A DNA stretch of 64,000 bases from Paramesorhizobium sp049065735 (GTDB lineage Bacteria; Pseudomonadota; Alphaproteobacteria; Rhizobiales; Rhizobiaceae), in NCBI RefSeq assembly GCF_049065735.1, contig NZ_JBAKHD010000004.1, forward strand, positions 448,003 to 512,002, read 5' to 3'. Position numbers and translations under genes: made by a program. Below, in pieces: positions 1-9,460 of the stretch (its first letter is position 1; each line of letters starts with the position of its first letter). A model generated the notes under the pieces. The model was given only the letters and a program-made list of their open reading frames with translations. It searched no databases and was not told the origin of the DNA.

Positions 1-53
1 AGAAGCACGACGGCAAGCACGATCAGCCAGTGCCAGATTGAAAAACTGCCCAT
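1..53 (-). CDS. tatA: Sec-independent translocase protein TatA, 5' part
   Basis: Only the first 17 codons are inside the window. They read MGSFSIWHWLIVLAVVL, the short periplasmic end and start of the single membrane helix typical of TatA. A purine-rich ribosome site (AGAGGAAAG) lies just upstream of the ATG. TatA oligomers form the pore that exports folded proteins. The gene follows scpB on the same strand, the order usual in Hyphomicrobiales, where tatB and tatC come next. The rest of the protein is not seen, so TatA rather than a TatE-like paralogue rests on context. Confidence 0.85.
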   Translation of the reverse strand, partial: MGSFSIWHWLIVLAVVL

Positions 54-528
54 AACTTTCCTCTTGGTTACCCCGGATCACGATCCGTGATTGATGTAAG
101 CGTTTTATCAGCATGATTCAAACAGAACCATACCGTGAGATCATCACAATGGCGAATTTGCCGCGTGTTACATTGATTTGTGACACTGATTTATGACACC
201 GACGCTTGTCAGCATTCATTGCCCAAGTCGCCTGCAGGCACGCGTGCATGATAATGGTTCGACGGAATAATAAACGGTCCCGCATTCTGCGCCGTTTAAA
301 ACAACATCGTTGTTGAGGCATGGATTCCTGTGACGAGCACAGGAATGACGGGGTGGAGATATCCTGCGCAACTGAAAACCGTTCTTGCCAAGCGGAACGG
401 CTGGAAATTGGCGACCAACAACAAAGCAGCCGTCATTCCTGTGCTTGTCACAGGAATCCATGCCTCTCCGGCTCCGCTACCGCAACGGTGCCAAAGGGCA
501 TCCAAGCGGTTCCATCAAAACATGCCCC
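54..528. other. Gap between scpB and tatA
   Basis: No convincing gene lies in these 475 bases. The part next to tatA is AT-richer than its surroundings and probably holds the tatA promoter, although no clear -35/-10 pair stands out. Bases 316-465 hold a paired-hairpin repeat described separately. Reading frames across the repeat are low-complexity and not protein-like. Confidence 0.6.
316..465. repeat. Family A paired-hairpin repeat, copy 1
   Basis: Two 36-base arms (316-351 and 430-465) are inverted copies of each other with one mismatch. Each arm is itself a hairpin whose stem reads ATTCCTGTG and CACAGGAAT. The roughly 78-base interior contains a second, weaker inverted repeat around ACCGTTC and GAACGG. 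Copies with the same plan are at 9461, 10095 and 51358. The form is that of a mobile intergenic palindrome (REP/BIME or MITE type). No gene is encoded. Confidence 0.85.
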
Positions 529-1257
529 CTACCCCTCCCCCTTCGGCGGCAACAGCCCCAGCTCCTCCAGATCGATATCGTTGAGCGGCTCCTCGTCGTC
601 GGTGAGTTCGTCCGGGTCGACCGATGGTATGGGGATCGAAAATTGCGGCGGCATGCGGGCCGACAGCAGCCCTGCCCCGCGCAGTTCCTCCATGCCCGGC
701 AGGTCACGGATGTCAGGCAGGCCGAAATGGTCGAGGAAGCTTTCCGTCGTGCCATAGGTGACGGGGCGGCCCGGCACGCGGCGGCGGCCGCGCATCTTGA
801 CCCAGCCTGTCTCCATCAGCACATCCAGCGTGCCCTTCGAGGTCTCGACGCCCCTGATATCTTCCAGCTCCGCCCGCGTCACCGGCTGGTGATAGGCGAT
901 GATGGCGAGCACCTCCAGGGCGGCGCGCGACAGCTTCCTCTGCTGCACCGCCTCGCGGTTCATGAGAAAGGCGAGATCAGGCGCGGTGCGGAAGGCCCAG
1001 GCATCACCCACCCGCACCAGATTGACGCCGCGCCTCACATAATCGGCCTGCAATGCCTTCAGCACCTTGGTGAGATCGATGTTCGACGGCAACCGCTCGA
1101 TTAGCGCCCGCTCGGTCACCGGATCGGTGGAAGCGAAGATTAGCGCCTCGACCATGCGCACGGCTTCGCGCAGCGCCAGTTGCGCCATCGTGTCGTCAGC
1201 CGCGTCCGTTTCCAGACCCGGCAATGTCATGATTTGCGCCCTGCCCTTTTCAGACAT
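529..1257 (-). CDS. scpB: Segregation and condensation protein B
   Basis: The 242-residue protein is the kleisin-interacting partner of the SMC-ScpA complex that compacts and segregates the chromosome. Two winged-helix segments are visible, including residues around AALEVLAIIAYHQPVTRAE and the following RGVETSKGTLDVL stretch characteristic of ScpB. The acidic C-terminal tail (DPDELTDDEEPLNDIDLEE) is usual in alphaproteobacterial versions. I start it at the ATG of MSEKGRAQ, whose first bases overlap the scpA stop by 8 bases, implying translational coupling. Longer upstream frames lie inside scpA and are not credible. Confidence 0.93.
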   Translation of the reverse strand: MSEKGRAQIMTLPGLETDAADDTMAQLALREAVRMVEALIFASTDPVTERALIERLPSNIDLTKVLKALQADYVRRGVNLVRVGDAWAFRTAPDLAFLMNREAVQQRKLSRAALEVLAIIAYHQPVTRAELEDIRGVETSKGTLDVLMETGWVKMRGRRRVPGRPVTYGTTESFLDHFGLPDIRDLPGMEELRGAGLLSARMPPQFSIPIPSVDPDELTDDEEPLNDIDLEELGLLPPKGEG

Positions 1258-2101
1258 CGCCCGCCTCCTCGTCTTCGAAAGAAGAGCCCGGCTTCTTGCG
1301 CATGTAAAGCGGTTTGAACGGCGATTCCTGACGGATTTCGATCTTGCCTTCGCGCACCAGTTCCAGGCTTGCCGCAAAGGAACTGGCAAGCGCCGTCGCC
1401 CGGTCGCGCGGATTTGGAATGAAGGCGATAAGAAACTGGTCGAGTGCCGTCCAATCGCTGATCTCACCCATCATCCGCGTCAGGATGGTGCGCGCCTCCT
1501 TGAGCGACCAGACACTGCGCTGCGCGATCTCGACGCGGCTCACCGCCTGCCGCTGGCGCTGCGTGGCATAGGCCGTCAGCAGATCGTAGAGCGTGGCGGA
1601 GAATTGGTGCTTCTTTTCCACCACCACCATTTCCGGCATGCCGCGCGCGAAGACGTCGCGCCCGAGCCGGTTGCGGTTGACGAGCTTTACCGCCGCGTCG
1701 CGCATGGCCTCGAGGCGCTTCAGGCGGAATTGCAGCACCGCCGCCATTTCCTCGCCGCTCTCGCCCTCGTCGCCGGGCGCTTTCGGGATCAGCAGCTTCG
1801 ACTTCAAATAGGCCAGCCATGCCGCCATCACAAGATAATCGGCGGCCAGTTCCAGCCGCAGTTCCCGCGCTTCATCGATGAATTTGAGATATTGCTCCGC
1901 CAGCGCCAGCACGGAGATGCGCGCCATGTCGACGCGCTGACTGCGGGCCAGATGGAGCAGCAGGTCGAGCGGGCCTTCGAAGCCCTGCACGTCGATGACG
2001 AGCGCGGGCTCGCTCTCGGCGCGCTCGGCATCGGTCAGCCACAGCGCCTCCATCGGCGCCGCCGCATCGTCCCTGCCTGTCGCTTTCGCGCCTGCCGCCA
2101 A
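1250..2101 (-). CDS. scpA: Segregation and condensation protein A
   Basis: The 283-residue kleisin bridges the heads of the SMC dimer. The family signature GFEGPLDLLLHLARSQ sits near residue 40, followed by LAADYLVMAAWLAYLKSKLLIP. The C-terminal winged-helix part ends shortly before the overlap with scpB. The longest start is a TTG at 2101 with an AAGGGA site about 9 bases upstream; an ATG at 2053 (MEALWLTD) is a possible alternative. Only 15 bases separate it from nagZ, so nagZ-scpA-scpB form one transcription unit. Confidence 0.92.
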   Translation of the reverse strand: MAAGAKATGRDDAAAPMEALWLTDAERAESEPALVIDVQGFEGPLDLLLHLARSQRVDMARISVLALAEQYLKFIDEARELRLELAADYLVMAAWLAYLKSKLLIPKAPGDEGESGEEMAAVLQFRLKRLEAMRDAAVKLVNRNRLGRDVFARGMPEMVVVEKKHQFSATLYDLLTAYATQRQRQAVSRVEIAQRSVWSLKEARTILTRMMGEISDWTALDQFLIAFIPNPRDRATALASSFAASLELVREGKIEIRQESPFKPLYMRKKPGSSFEDEEAGDV

Positions 2102-2116
2102 ACCTGACTATCCCTT

Positions 2117-3136
2117 TTACGCGACCGCCTGAAAGAAGCCTTGAAACTCTTCGCGCAGTTCCGCCTCGTCAGACAAATCCGGCTCGCCGGCGAAGATCTC
2201 GGCGAGTTCAGCCCTCTGCTTCGTCTTGCCGTCAAGGACGGGCGCGCGCGCCGCCACCTTGGATAACTCTTCCATAACCCCGTTGCAATGAAGCACAACA
2301 TCACAACCGGCGGCAAAGATTGCGTCGGTCAAATCCCCGAAATCCCCAGAAAGCGCCTTCATGGAGATGTCATCGCTCATCAGAAGCCCGTCGAAGCCGA
2401 TGAAGTCCCTTATGATGGTTTCGACAACGGTAGGAGAGAGCGTCGCGGGGTGGGCCGGATCGATCGCCGTGAAGATCACATGGGCGGTCATCGCCATCGG
2501 CAGGTCCGCGAGCGCCTTGAACGGGAGGAAGTCATGCTCTTCGAGATCGCAGAGCGGCACATCGACCTTCGCCAGTTCCTTGTGCGTGTCGGCAAAGGCG
2601 CGGCCATGGCCGGGAATATGCTTCATGACCGGCAGGACTCCGCCGGAAAGCAGCCCCTCGGCAGCCGCCCGCCCCAGCGCGGCGACGACATGCGGGTCCT
2701 TGGCATAGGCGCGGTGACCGATCACATCATGCGCGCCCTCCACCGGCACATCAAGCACCGGCAGGCAATCGGCGTTTATGCCGAGCCGCATGAGATCGAA
2801 GGCATGGAGCCGCGACATCAGCCACGCCGCGCGCAATCCGCCCTGCTCATCACGGCGATAGATCTCGCCCAGCTCCGCCGCGGGCGGATAGTTCGGCGCA
2901 AGAGGCGGCCGGAGCCGCTGCACCCGCCCGCCTTCCTGATCGATGAAGACAGGCGTTGTCGGCCTCCCCGTCAGCTCGCGCAGATGGGCGGTGAGATCCG
3001 AAACCTGCTTCGCCTCGCCGATATTGCGAGCGAAGAGGATGAAGCCCCAGGGCCGCTCATCGCGGATAAGAGCAATTTCATCCGCCGTCAGGCTGGTGCC
3101 GGACACGCCTGCGATGAGTGCTTTGGAGTGGATCAT
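2117..3136 (-). CDS. nagZ: Beta-N-acetylhexosaminidase NagZ (GH3)
   Basis: The 339-residue cytosolic enzyme removes N-acetylglucosamine from GlcNAc-anhydroMurNAc peptides during cell-wall recycling. The diagnostic loop KHIPGHG is at residues 172-178 with the catalytic Asp/His partners shortly after (ADTH, 182-185). The nucleophile lies in SDD at 254-256. No signal peptide is present, as expected for NagZ rather than an exported GH3 glucosidase. It lies between the SPOR-domain gene and scpA, a conserved neighbourhood linking wall turnover, division and chromosome segregation. Confidence 0.95.
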   Translation of the reverse strand: MIHSKALIAGVSGTSLTADEIALIRDERPWGFILFARNIGEAKQVSDLTAHLRELTGRPTTPVFIDQEGGRVQRLRPPLAPNYPPAAELGEIYRRDEQGGLRAAWLMSRLHAFDLMRLGINADCLPVLDVPVEGAHDVIGHRAYAKDPHVVAALGRAAAEGLLSGGVLPVMKHIPGHGRAFADTHKELAKVDVPLCDLEEHDFLPFKALADLPMAMTAHVIFTAIDPAHPATLSPTVVETIIRDFIGFDGLLMSDDISMKALSGDFGDLTDAIFAAGCDVVLHCNGVMEELSKVAARAPVLDGKTKQRAELAEIFAGEPDLSDEAELREEFQGFFQAVA

Positions 3137-3200
3137 GGGGTTTGGTTACCTGGTGCTGACGGATTATTCTCTTGGTGACCGCCGCTGCTCTGCGGATGCG

Positions 3201-3351
3201 CGCCCTCCCTCCCCCTTGCGGGGAGGGTGGCCCGAAGGGTCGGGTGGGGGTGGTGACGTTTGTGCCACTGTCTCCAGCAAAAGCGCACACGTCACCACCC
3301 CATCCGCCCGCTAACGCGGGCACCTTCCCCGCAAGGGGGGAAGGAGGGTGC
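3201..3351. repeat. Family B paired-arm repeat, copy 1
   Basis: This GC-rich element of about 150 bases fills the gap between the SPOR-protein stop and the nagZ start. Its left arm carries a CCCTTGCGGGG hairpin followed by GGTGGCCCGAAGGGTCGGG and GGGTGGTGACG. The right arm is an inverted, diverged version with a GCCCGCTAACGCGGGC hairpin. The same arms recur at 23631 (opposite orientation) and 39678. It may form terminator-like structures, but no T-run follows the stems. Confidence 0.82.
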
Positions 3352-3356
3352 GAAAC

Positions 3357-5783
3357 TTACTGCGTCACAAAGCAGCTGCCGCCCGCCGCCTTATACCGCG
3401 TGCAAAGATCGATGGCCTCGCTCTTCGACCCGGCATTGATGCGGACGCGGTAGAAGGTGCCTTTGCCCGGCACGTCGGCGCGGCGGATATCGACGCCGCG
3501 GCCGCCGATGACATTGCCATAGCGGCGGGACAAATTGGCATAGCTCTTCTTGGCGTCTTCCGCCGAAGGCGTCGAGGCGATCTGGATCGCATAGCCGCCG
3601 GCGCTTGCCGCTGCCGTCGCCGCAGCGCCTGCCGCCGAAGCGACCTGCGTGGGCCTGGCCTGGCCTGAGGCCTGCGTGGCGTCGCCGACGATGCGCGTCG
3701 GCTGCTCGGCGGGACGCGACGGCACGACCGGCACGTTCTTCGGCTTGGCGGCCGCGCTTTCCGGCGTGATTGCCTGCGTCTTCACCACACGGGCCGGGGC
3801 AGCGGGAGCCTGTGCCGCATTGGCGGGCGGCGGCGGGGTTTGCCGCGTCTGAACCTCCCGTGGCGGGATCGCACCCGTCTGCACCGGGGCATTGTCGGCG
3901 GCATTAGCGGGAGCGGCGGTGGGCGTCAGCGCCGCCACTTCCGTACCGGCCGGACGCGCCCTCGGCGCTGCAACCTCGCTGGCGGCAGGCGCGGCGGGGG
4001 CCGCTTCCTGCTGCACGATGGTGCCATCGGGCTTGACGATCATGGTCTGCACACGGCGCGGAACGAGCGCCGGCTGCGGGGTGGAATTATTGGCGACGGT
4101 GGTTTCGAGCGCCGATGGCTGGACGCGGTCATTAACCGCCCTATCCTCCGCGCCGCCGTCCTCATCCTCGGCCAGGGCGATATCGACAGGGTTTTCCTCA
4201 CTGCTGATGAGGCTCTTCTGCTCGGGTGCCTCAGGCGCGGTTCCCGCCACCCGGTCATAGACCGCCTTGTCCTGGTTGGGCACCGGCGCGCCGCCGGGAT
4301 TTTCCGGCTGGACCTTGGTAGGCTGGCTGTCGGCGGCAATGACGACAGGCGCGCCGGTGCCGCCGGAGGAAAGGCCGTAATAGCCAAGGCCGCCGATCAG
4401 CAGCGCTGCGCCCGCGACCGAGGCGAAGACCAGGCCGCGCCGTCCCCAGCCGGACTGGTTCTCATTGGCCGCGGCGGGTATGCCGAGACCGTCGGACGAT
4501 TGCTGGTCGAAGCTGAAATCCTGCTGCCCGGAATTGGCCCAGTGATTGTAGTAATCGCCCGGGGTGCCGGATGCCTGCGGGGCGTAATCGTCAGCCGCGT
4601 AGGCAGCCTGCGCGTTCCCCTCGGCGGCATTGGCCGCGCCATAGGCTCCGTAGACATCGTTGAAGATGTCCTCGAAGGCGCGGTCCGTCTTGGCTTCCGG
4701 CTGCTGCGGCGTCTGCTCCTCCACGTCGAGGGAGGTGAAAACTTCCGCGAACTCGCTTTCGAGCGCGGTGAGGCCGGCATTCGCCGCCGGCTCCGGCTCA
4801 TATTCCACCTCAGGCAGGTCGAGCGCATCCGTCTGCTCCACCCGCGCCTCGGCGACCGATACGGTTTCCACCTGCGGCGCAGCTTCAGGCGCCGTGTAGC
4901 GGTAGCTGGAATGGTTGGGATAGGCTGCGGCGGCTTGCGCGGCAGGCGCCGTCTCGGCCACGTACGCGGCATTATCCTCGGCGAAGAAATCCTCGTCGAG
5001 CTGCGGCTCGTCCCAGCCCTGCGATGCCGCCGGTTCCTGATGCAGCGCAGCCGGCTCATAGCGCGGCTCGGCAGGTTGCGGCGCCGGGGCGGCATAGGAG
5101 CGGGACGGCGGGAAGGGATAACGCGGCTCCGAAACAGGCTGGGCCTGCGCCGCGCCGTGGCCGGCCGTATAGTGCGGCGCTTGCGCATAGGCCTGCTGTG
5201 CATAGGCCTGAGCCTGCGGCGCATAGGCCTGTACCGGCTCGGCGGCACTGCCCTGCTGGCTCCCGAGCATCAGCTCGAGCTCGTCTTCCAGGTTCGGCGC
5301 GACCTCATCCTCGGCCTCATAGGCCGGCTGGTAAATCGTCGAGTCTTCCTCGTCATGCTGAGCGGTCTCGAACGGCGCGTCGAGGGAGAAATCCCCCGGC
5401 TGCTCGATATCGTCATCGAGCGAAAGGTTCAGCTCGTTCTCGAGCGAAGCGGAGAAATCGAGCTTTTCCTCGTCCCGGCCCGCCAGCTGGCGCGGCACTG
5501 TCCAGCCATGCTGCGCCGCCGGCTGATAGCTCTGGCGCGCCGCAGGCTGATAATGATCCTGGCTTTCGGAATAGTTGGCCTGGGGCTGGGCGTGAAGATC
5601 GGCTTCGACCGCACCCACCAGCTCCTGTTCCAGATCGAAGGAGAAATCGTCCGTCCCCTCCCGCGAAGCAGCGTTTTTCACCGGCTCGTCGAAGCCGATG
5701 ATCCGTGACAGCTCCATCAGCGGATCGTCTTCCTGCGAAGAGCGCCCCCCATAGTCACGGTTTCTGTAATTGCTGTCCGTCAT
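3357..5783 (-). CDS. SPOR-domain cell-division associated membrane protein
   Basis: This 808-residue protein has three parts. Residues 1-447 form a long, acidic, low-complexity region rich in Ala, Gln, Pro, Glu and Tyr, predicted cytoplasmic. One membrane helix lies at about 448-470 (GLVFASVAGAALLIGGLGYYG). A Pro/Ala-rich periplasmic linker leads to a SPOR domain at about 728-808 ending in YKAAGGSCFVTQ. SPOR domains bind septal peptidoglycan with stripped stems. Placement beside nagZ and argS matches the Hyphomicrobiales SPOR protein at this locus. Most of the protein is disordered and will align poorly, so the exact role is not deducible. Confidence 0.88.
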   Translation of the reverse strand: MTDSNYRNRDYGGRSSQEDDPLMELSRIIGFDEPVKNAASREGTDDFSFDLEQELVGAVEADLHAQPQANYSESQDHYQPAARQSYQPAAQHGWTVPRQLAGRDEEKLDFSASLENELNLSLDDDIEQPGDFSLDAPFETAQHDEEDSTIYQPAYEAEDEVAPNLEDELELMLGSQQGSAAEPVQAYAPQAQAYAQQAYAQAPHYTAGHGAAQAQPVSEPRYPFPPSRSYAAPAPQPAEPRYEPAALHQEPAASQGWDEPQLDEDFFAEDNAAYVAETAPAAQAAAAYPNHSSYRYTAPEAAPQVETVSVAEARVEQTDALDLPEVEYEPEPAANAGLTALESEFAEVFTSLDVEEQTPQQPEAKTDRAFEDIFNDVYGAYGAANAAEGNAQAAYAADDYAPQASGTPGDYYNHWANSGQQDFSFDQQSSDGLGIPAAANENQSGWGRRGLVFASVAGAALLIGGLGYYGLSSGGTGAPVVIAADSQPTKVQPENPGGAPVPNQDKAVYDRVAGTAPEAPEQKSLISSEENPVDIALAEDEDGGAEDRAVNDRVQPSALETTVANNSTPQPALVPRRVQTMIVKPDGTIVQQEAAPAAPAASEVAAPRARPAGTEVAALTPTAAPANAADNAPVQTGAIPPREVQTRQTPPPPANAAQAPAAPARVVKTQAITPESAAAKPKNVPVVPSRPAEQPTRIVGDATQASGQARPTQVASAAGAAATAAASAGGYAIQIASTPSAEDAKKSYANLSRRYGNVIGGRGVDIRRADVPGKGTFYRVRINAGSKSEAIDLCTRYKAAGGSCFVTQ

Positions 5784-5897
5784 GGCGTTATCCTGTACTC
5801 ATAACACGGGGCGCCCGCCGACGTCACCCACTATAGCGATTACCAACGCATTGTGGGCAAATGGTGACAGTAATTTCCAACGCTTTTTAGAGCACGA

Positions 5898-5923
5898 CCC
5901 GAAAAAGCCGCCGCTTTTTCGGG
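5898..5923. other. 10-bp perfect hairpin in the argS-SPOR gap
   Basis: CCCGAAAAAG and CTTTTTCGGG form a perfect 10-bp stem around a six-base CCGCCG loop. It sits in the 193-base gap between argS and the SPOR-protein gene. On either strand the stem ends in GGG without a U-run, so it is not a canonical intrinsic terminator. It may be a processing or attenuating stem, or a relic of a dispersed rhizobial palindrome. Confidence 0.6.
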
Positions 5924-5976
5924 GATATCACGCAACTAAACTCGAAACAGGATGCTCGATCGACTTGCATCCTGCC

Positions 5977-7731
5977 TTAGCGCATTTCCGTCGGGGCATC
6001 CGCGCCGATAATCGACAATCCGGACGCCAGGACATCGGAAACGACCTGCACCAGCCCTAGCCTGGCAAGCGACAAGTCTGGATCGTTAACCTTAATAAAA
6101 CGTAAGTCCGGATTTTCCGTGCCTTTATTCCATTGCGCATGGAAGGCGCTGGCAAGATCATAGAGGTAGAACGCCAGCCTGTGCGGCTCCTGATGCTGCG
6201 CCGCCGTCTCGATCAGGCGCGGATATTCCGCAAGCTTGCGGACGAGCGCGATCTCGCTTTCATCTGTGAGTTTGCCCAGATGCTTACCCAGCGTTTTCCG
6301 GTCGAGATCGGCAAAACCCGCCTCTTTCGCCTGCCGGAACACCGAATGGCAGCGCGCCGAGGCATATTGCACATAGAACACCGGATTGTCCTTGGAGTGC
6401 TCCGTCACCTTGGCGAAATCGAAATCGAGCGGCGCATCGTTCTTGCGGTAAAGCATCATGAAGCGCACGGGATCGCGGCCGACCTCGTCCACCACGTCGC
6501 GCAGCGTGACGAACTCCCCCGCCCGCTTCGACATGCGCACCGGCTCCCCGGCGCGGAACAGCTTCACCAGTTGGCAGAGAATCACCGTCAGCTTCGCCTC
6601 GCCGGCCGAGACGGCCCGCGCTACCGCTTCCAACCGCTTGACATAGCCGCCATGATCCGCGCCCAGCACATAGATCATCTCGTTGAAGCCGCGGTCGTAC
6701 TTGTCCTTGAAGTAGGCGACATCGGCGGCGAAATAGGTGAATGCGCCGTCAGACTTCATCAGCGGGCGGTCCATGTCGTCGCCGACATCGGTGGAGCGGA
6801 ACAGCGTCTGCTCGCGGTCTTCCCAATCGTCAGGCACCTGCCCCTTCGGCGGCGGCAGCTTGCCTTTGTAGATGTGGCCCTTGAGCGTCAAATCGTTGAT
6901 TGCGGAACGAATCGCCCGCGCATTATCGGCATGGAGCGAGCGCTCGGAATAGAACACGTCATGCTTGACGTTGAGCGCGTCGAGATCGACGCGAATCATC
7001 GCCATCATCGCTTCGATCGTGCGATCCTTGATGATATCAAGCGCCTCGTCGTCGGGCATCTGCAGGAGGTTCCGGCCATATTCCTTCGCTAGCTCCTGCC
7101 CCACCGGCACGAGATAATCTCCGGGATAAAGCCCCGCCGGAATCTCACCGATTTCGTCGCCCAAAGCCTCGCGGTAGCGCAGCATGACGGAGCGCGCGAG
7201 CACATCGATCTGCACGCCGGCATCATTGATGTAATATTCCTTGGTGACGTCGTAGCCAGCGAATTTCAGCAGATTGGCGAGCGTGTCGCCCACCACCGCG
7301 CCCCGGCAATGGCCGACATGCATCGGGCCGGTCGGGTTCGCCGAGACATATTCGACATTGACCTTGCGCCCGGCGCCGAGCGTAGAGCGCCCGTAATCGG
7401 TCCCCGCCTCGATCATGCCCGAGAGCTGCCGCTGCCAATAGCTGTCCTTCAGGCGCAGATTGATGAAGCCCGGCCCCGCGACATCCACCGAGGCCACATC
7501 CCCGTCCTCTGCCAGCGCCGCGGCAATACGTGTCGCCAGATCGCGCGGCGGCTCGCCCACAGCCTTGGAAAGCACCATCGCCGCATTCGTCGCTACATCA
7601 CCATGCGAGGCGTCGCGCGGCGGCTCCACCGCGACACGGGTGAAATCGATCGCTCCGCCGTCTTTTGCTTGTAGATCAAGCCCTTGAAGGGCTTTTTTGA
7701 TGCGCGCGTCGAAATCTGCGAAGATGTTCAT
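5977..7731 (-). CDS. argS: Arginine--tRNA ligase
   Basis: The 584-residue class I synthetase charges tRNA-Arg. The N-terminal Add1-type domain is followed by the HIGH-type motif at residues 138-141 (HVGH inside ANPTGPMHVGHCRG) and the KMSKS-type motif MSKR at 400-403. The C-terminal DALR anticodon-binding domain ends in the usual PTEMR. Length is normal for the family. It lies 29 bases downstream of dgt and shares its transcription direction. Confidence 0.97.
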   Translation of the reverse strand: MNIFADFDARIKKALQGLDLQAKDGGAIDFTRVAVEPPRDASHGDVATNAAMVLSKAVGEPPRDLATRIAAALAEDGDVASVDVAGPGFINLRLKDSYWQRQLSGMIEAGTDYGRSTLGAGRKVNVEYVSANPTGPMHVGHCRGAVVGDTLANLLKFAGYDVTKEYYINDAGVQIDVLARSVMLRYREALGDEIGEIPAGLYPGDYLVPVGQELAKEYGRNLLQMPDDEALDIIKDRTIEAMMAMIRVDLDALNVKHDVFYSERSLHADNARAIRSAINDLTLKGHIYKGKLPPPKGQVPDDWEDREQTLFRSTDVGDDMDRPLMKSDGAFTYFAADVAYFKDKYDRGFNEMIYVLGADHGGYVKRLEAVARAVSAGEAKLTVILCQLVKLFRAGEPVRMSKRAGEFVTLRDVVDEVGRDPVRFMMLYRKNDAPLDFDFAKVTEHSKDNPVFYVQYASARCHSVFRQAKEAGFADLDRKTLGKHLGKLTDESEIALVRKLAEYPRLIETAAQHQEPHRLAFYLYDLASAFHAQWNKGTENPDLRFIKVNDPDLSLARLGLVQVVSDVLASGLSIIGADAPTEMR

Positions 7732-7760
7732 GATAGCCTCGGATTGGAATTAGGCCCGCT

Positions 7761-8963
7761 CTAATTCAATTCAGGAGTATGGTCAAACAATCGGCGATGT
7801 TCTCGCACGGCATAATTGTCGGTCATGCCCGCCAAGAAATCGGCGATTCGGCGTGCCAGCACCGGCGTCTCGCATTTTTCCAGCCCCTCATGCCACTCAC
7901 CGGGCATCGCATTCGGGTCGCCCATATAGGCATCGAAAAGATCGCGCACTATGCGGTCCGCCGAGCGGCGGGCGGAGATGACCTTTTCATGAAAATAGAG
8001 GTTTTTGTAGAGGAAGCGCTTCAGCTCCTTCTCTGCCCGCGCCATATCGGGCGAAAACGTCACCAGCGCCATCCCTGCCCCGCGCACCTCTTCCACCGAG
8101 GCGGGCTGCAGCGCGGCGATGTTCATCTGCGATTGGCCGATGACATCCTCCACCATAATGGTGATCTGCCGCCGCACCAGCTCATGCGCGGTCCGCACCT
8201 CGTCGAGCGATGGATAACGGCCGCGCACCTGATCCAGCAGGCCATGCGTCAACGGCACTTCGTCCAGAATATTCAGCGTCAGCAGGCCGGAGCGCAGCCC
8301 GTCATCGATATCATGCGCGTCATAGGCGATATCATCGGCAATGGCCGCGCATTGCGCCTCCAGACTGGCGAAGCTCGCAAGTTCCAGATCGTGCCCGGCG
8401 CTGTAGTCGAGAATCGGCTGCGGCACGGTTCCATCCCACGCATGGGCGCCGATGAGCGGGCCATTATGCTTGACCAGCCCCTCCAGCGTCTCCCAGCTCA
8501 AATTCAGCCCATCGAAATCCGCATAGCGCCGCTCCAGTCTGGTGACGATGCGCAGCGACTGAGCGTTATGATCGAAGCCGCCGAAATCCTTCATCCGGTC
8601 ATTGAGCGCATCCTCGCCGGTATGGCCGAAGGGCGTGTGGCCGAAATCATGCACCAAGGCGATGGCCTCGGCCAGATCCTCATCGAGCCGCAGCGCGCGG
8701 GCCAGGGCGCGGGCGATCTGCGCAACTTCGATGGTATGCGTCAGCCGCGTGCGGTAATGGTCGCCTTCATGGGCGATGAACACCTGCGTCTTATGCTTCA
8801 GCCTGCGGAAGGCGGTGGAGTGGATGATGCGGTCGCGGTCGCGCTGGAAGGGCGTGCGCGTCGGGCTTTCGTTCTCCGGCACAAGCCGCCCGCGGCTTTT
8901 CACCGGATCGCAGGCATAGGCGGCTCTCTCCCGGTAGCCGAAACCGATATCCCGAAACGCCAT
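7761..8963 (-). CDS. dgt: Deoxyguanosinetriphosphate triphosphohydrolase-like protein
   Basis: The 400-residue HD-superfamily enzyme is expected to cut dNTPs to nucleoside and tripolyphosphate. Metal-binding residues are visible: H76 (RLTHTIEV), HD at 105-106 and the GHTPFGH motif at 108-114. The N-terminal DRDRIIHSTAFRRL element is typical of the dGTPase-like proteins of alphaproteobacteria, which are shorter than the enterobacterial Dgt. Substrate preference cannot be read from sequence. It is the first gene of the minus-strand cluster, and a 96-base divergent gap separates it from erpA. Confidence 0.93.
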   Translation of the reverse strand: MAFRDIGFGYRERAAYACDPVKSRGRLVPENESPTRTPFQRDRDRIIHSTAFRRLKHKTQVFIAHEGDHYRTRLTHTIEVAQIARALARALRLDEDLAEAIALVHDFGHTPFGHTGEDALNDRMKDFGGFDHNAQSLRIVTRLERRYADFDGLNLSWETLEGLVKHNGPLIGAHAWDGTVPQPILDYSAGHDLELASFASLEAQCAAIADDIAYDAHDIDDGLRSGLLTLNILDEVPLTHGLLDQVRGRYPSLDEVRTAHELVRRQITIMVEDVIGQSQMNIAALQPASVEEVRGAGMALVTFSPDMARAEKELKRFLYKNLYFHEKVISARRSADRIVRDLFDAYMGDPNAMPGEWHEGLEKCETPVLARRIADFLAGMTDNYAVREHRRLFDHTPELN

Positions 8964-9059
8964 GCAGAATCACCGTAATATGATTACACGCCCAATTGAC
9001 TTCGATGAGGTCAGTTCATAGCTATCTGGTACAGCTTTTCAAAGTCGGGGAATACCACA

Positions 9060-9398
9060 ATGAGCGAGACGACAGGCATTTCCGTATCCGACGCCGCCGC
9101 AAAGCGCATCGCCGCCATCCTGAAATCCGAGCCGGACAAGACCGCGCTGCGCATTTCGGTCGAGGGCGGCGGCTGCTCGGGCTTTTCCTATAAATATGAT
9201 CTGGTCGACGGCGCGGCAGCCGAGGACGATATCGTCATCGAGAAGAACGGTGCGCGCGTGCTCATCGACACCATCTCCCTGCCCTATATGGATGGCTCGG
9301 AGATCGATTTCGTCGACGACCTCATGGGCCAGTCTTTCCAGATCAAAAACCCCCACGCCGTCGCCTCCTGCGGCTGCGGCACGAGCTTTTCGATTTGA
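9060..9398 (+). CDS. erpA: Iron-sulfur cluster insertion protein ErpA (A-type carrier)
   Basis: The 112-residue A-type carrier delivers Fe-S clusters to apo-proteins. The three ligand cysteines are C39 (GGGCSGFSY), C104 and C106 (SCGCGTSF). The C-terminal segment HAVASCGCGTSFSI is standard for HesB/IscA/ErpA proteins. The sequence resembles the alphaproteobacterial ErpA branch that sits opposite dgt, but the split between ErpA and IscA is not certain without a tree. It appears to be a single-gene unit; a family A repeat follows. Confidence 0.9.
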   Translation: MSETTGISVSDAAAKRIAAILKSEPDKTALRISVEGGGCSGFSYKYDLVDGAAAEDDIVIEKNGARVLIDTISLPYMDGSEIDFVDDLMGQSFQIKNPHAVASCGCGTSFSI

Positions 9399-9460
9399 GA
9401 ACAAATCGCGTTTTGACGAAATCATCTGCAGGCATTTTGCCGTGTTGTAATGGATAAGGA

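Noticed and set aside
316..465. A CRISPR array
   Set aside because: The repeats occur as one inverted pair per locus, not as direct repeats with spacers.
1258..1467. N-terminal extension of ScpB
   Set aside because: It lies within scpA and is Arg/Ser-rich without homology; the MSEKGRAQ start is coupled to the scpA stop.
3840..5708. A 622-residue open frame on the plus strand opposite the SPOR-protein gene
   Set aside because: It is the antisense of a GC-rich low-complexity gene, is Arg/Leu/Gly-rich without motifs and has no ribosome site.
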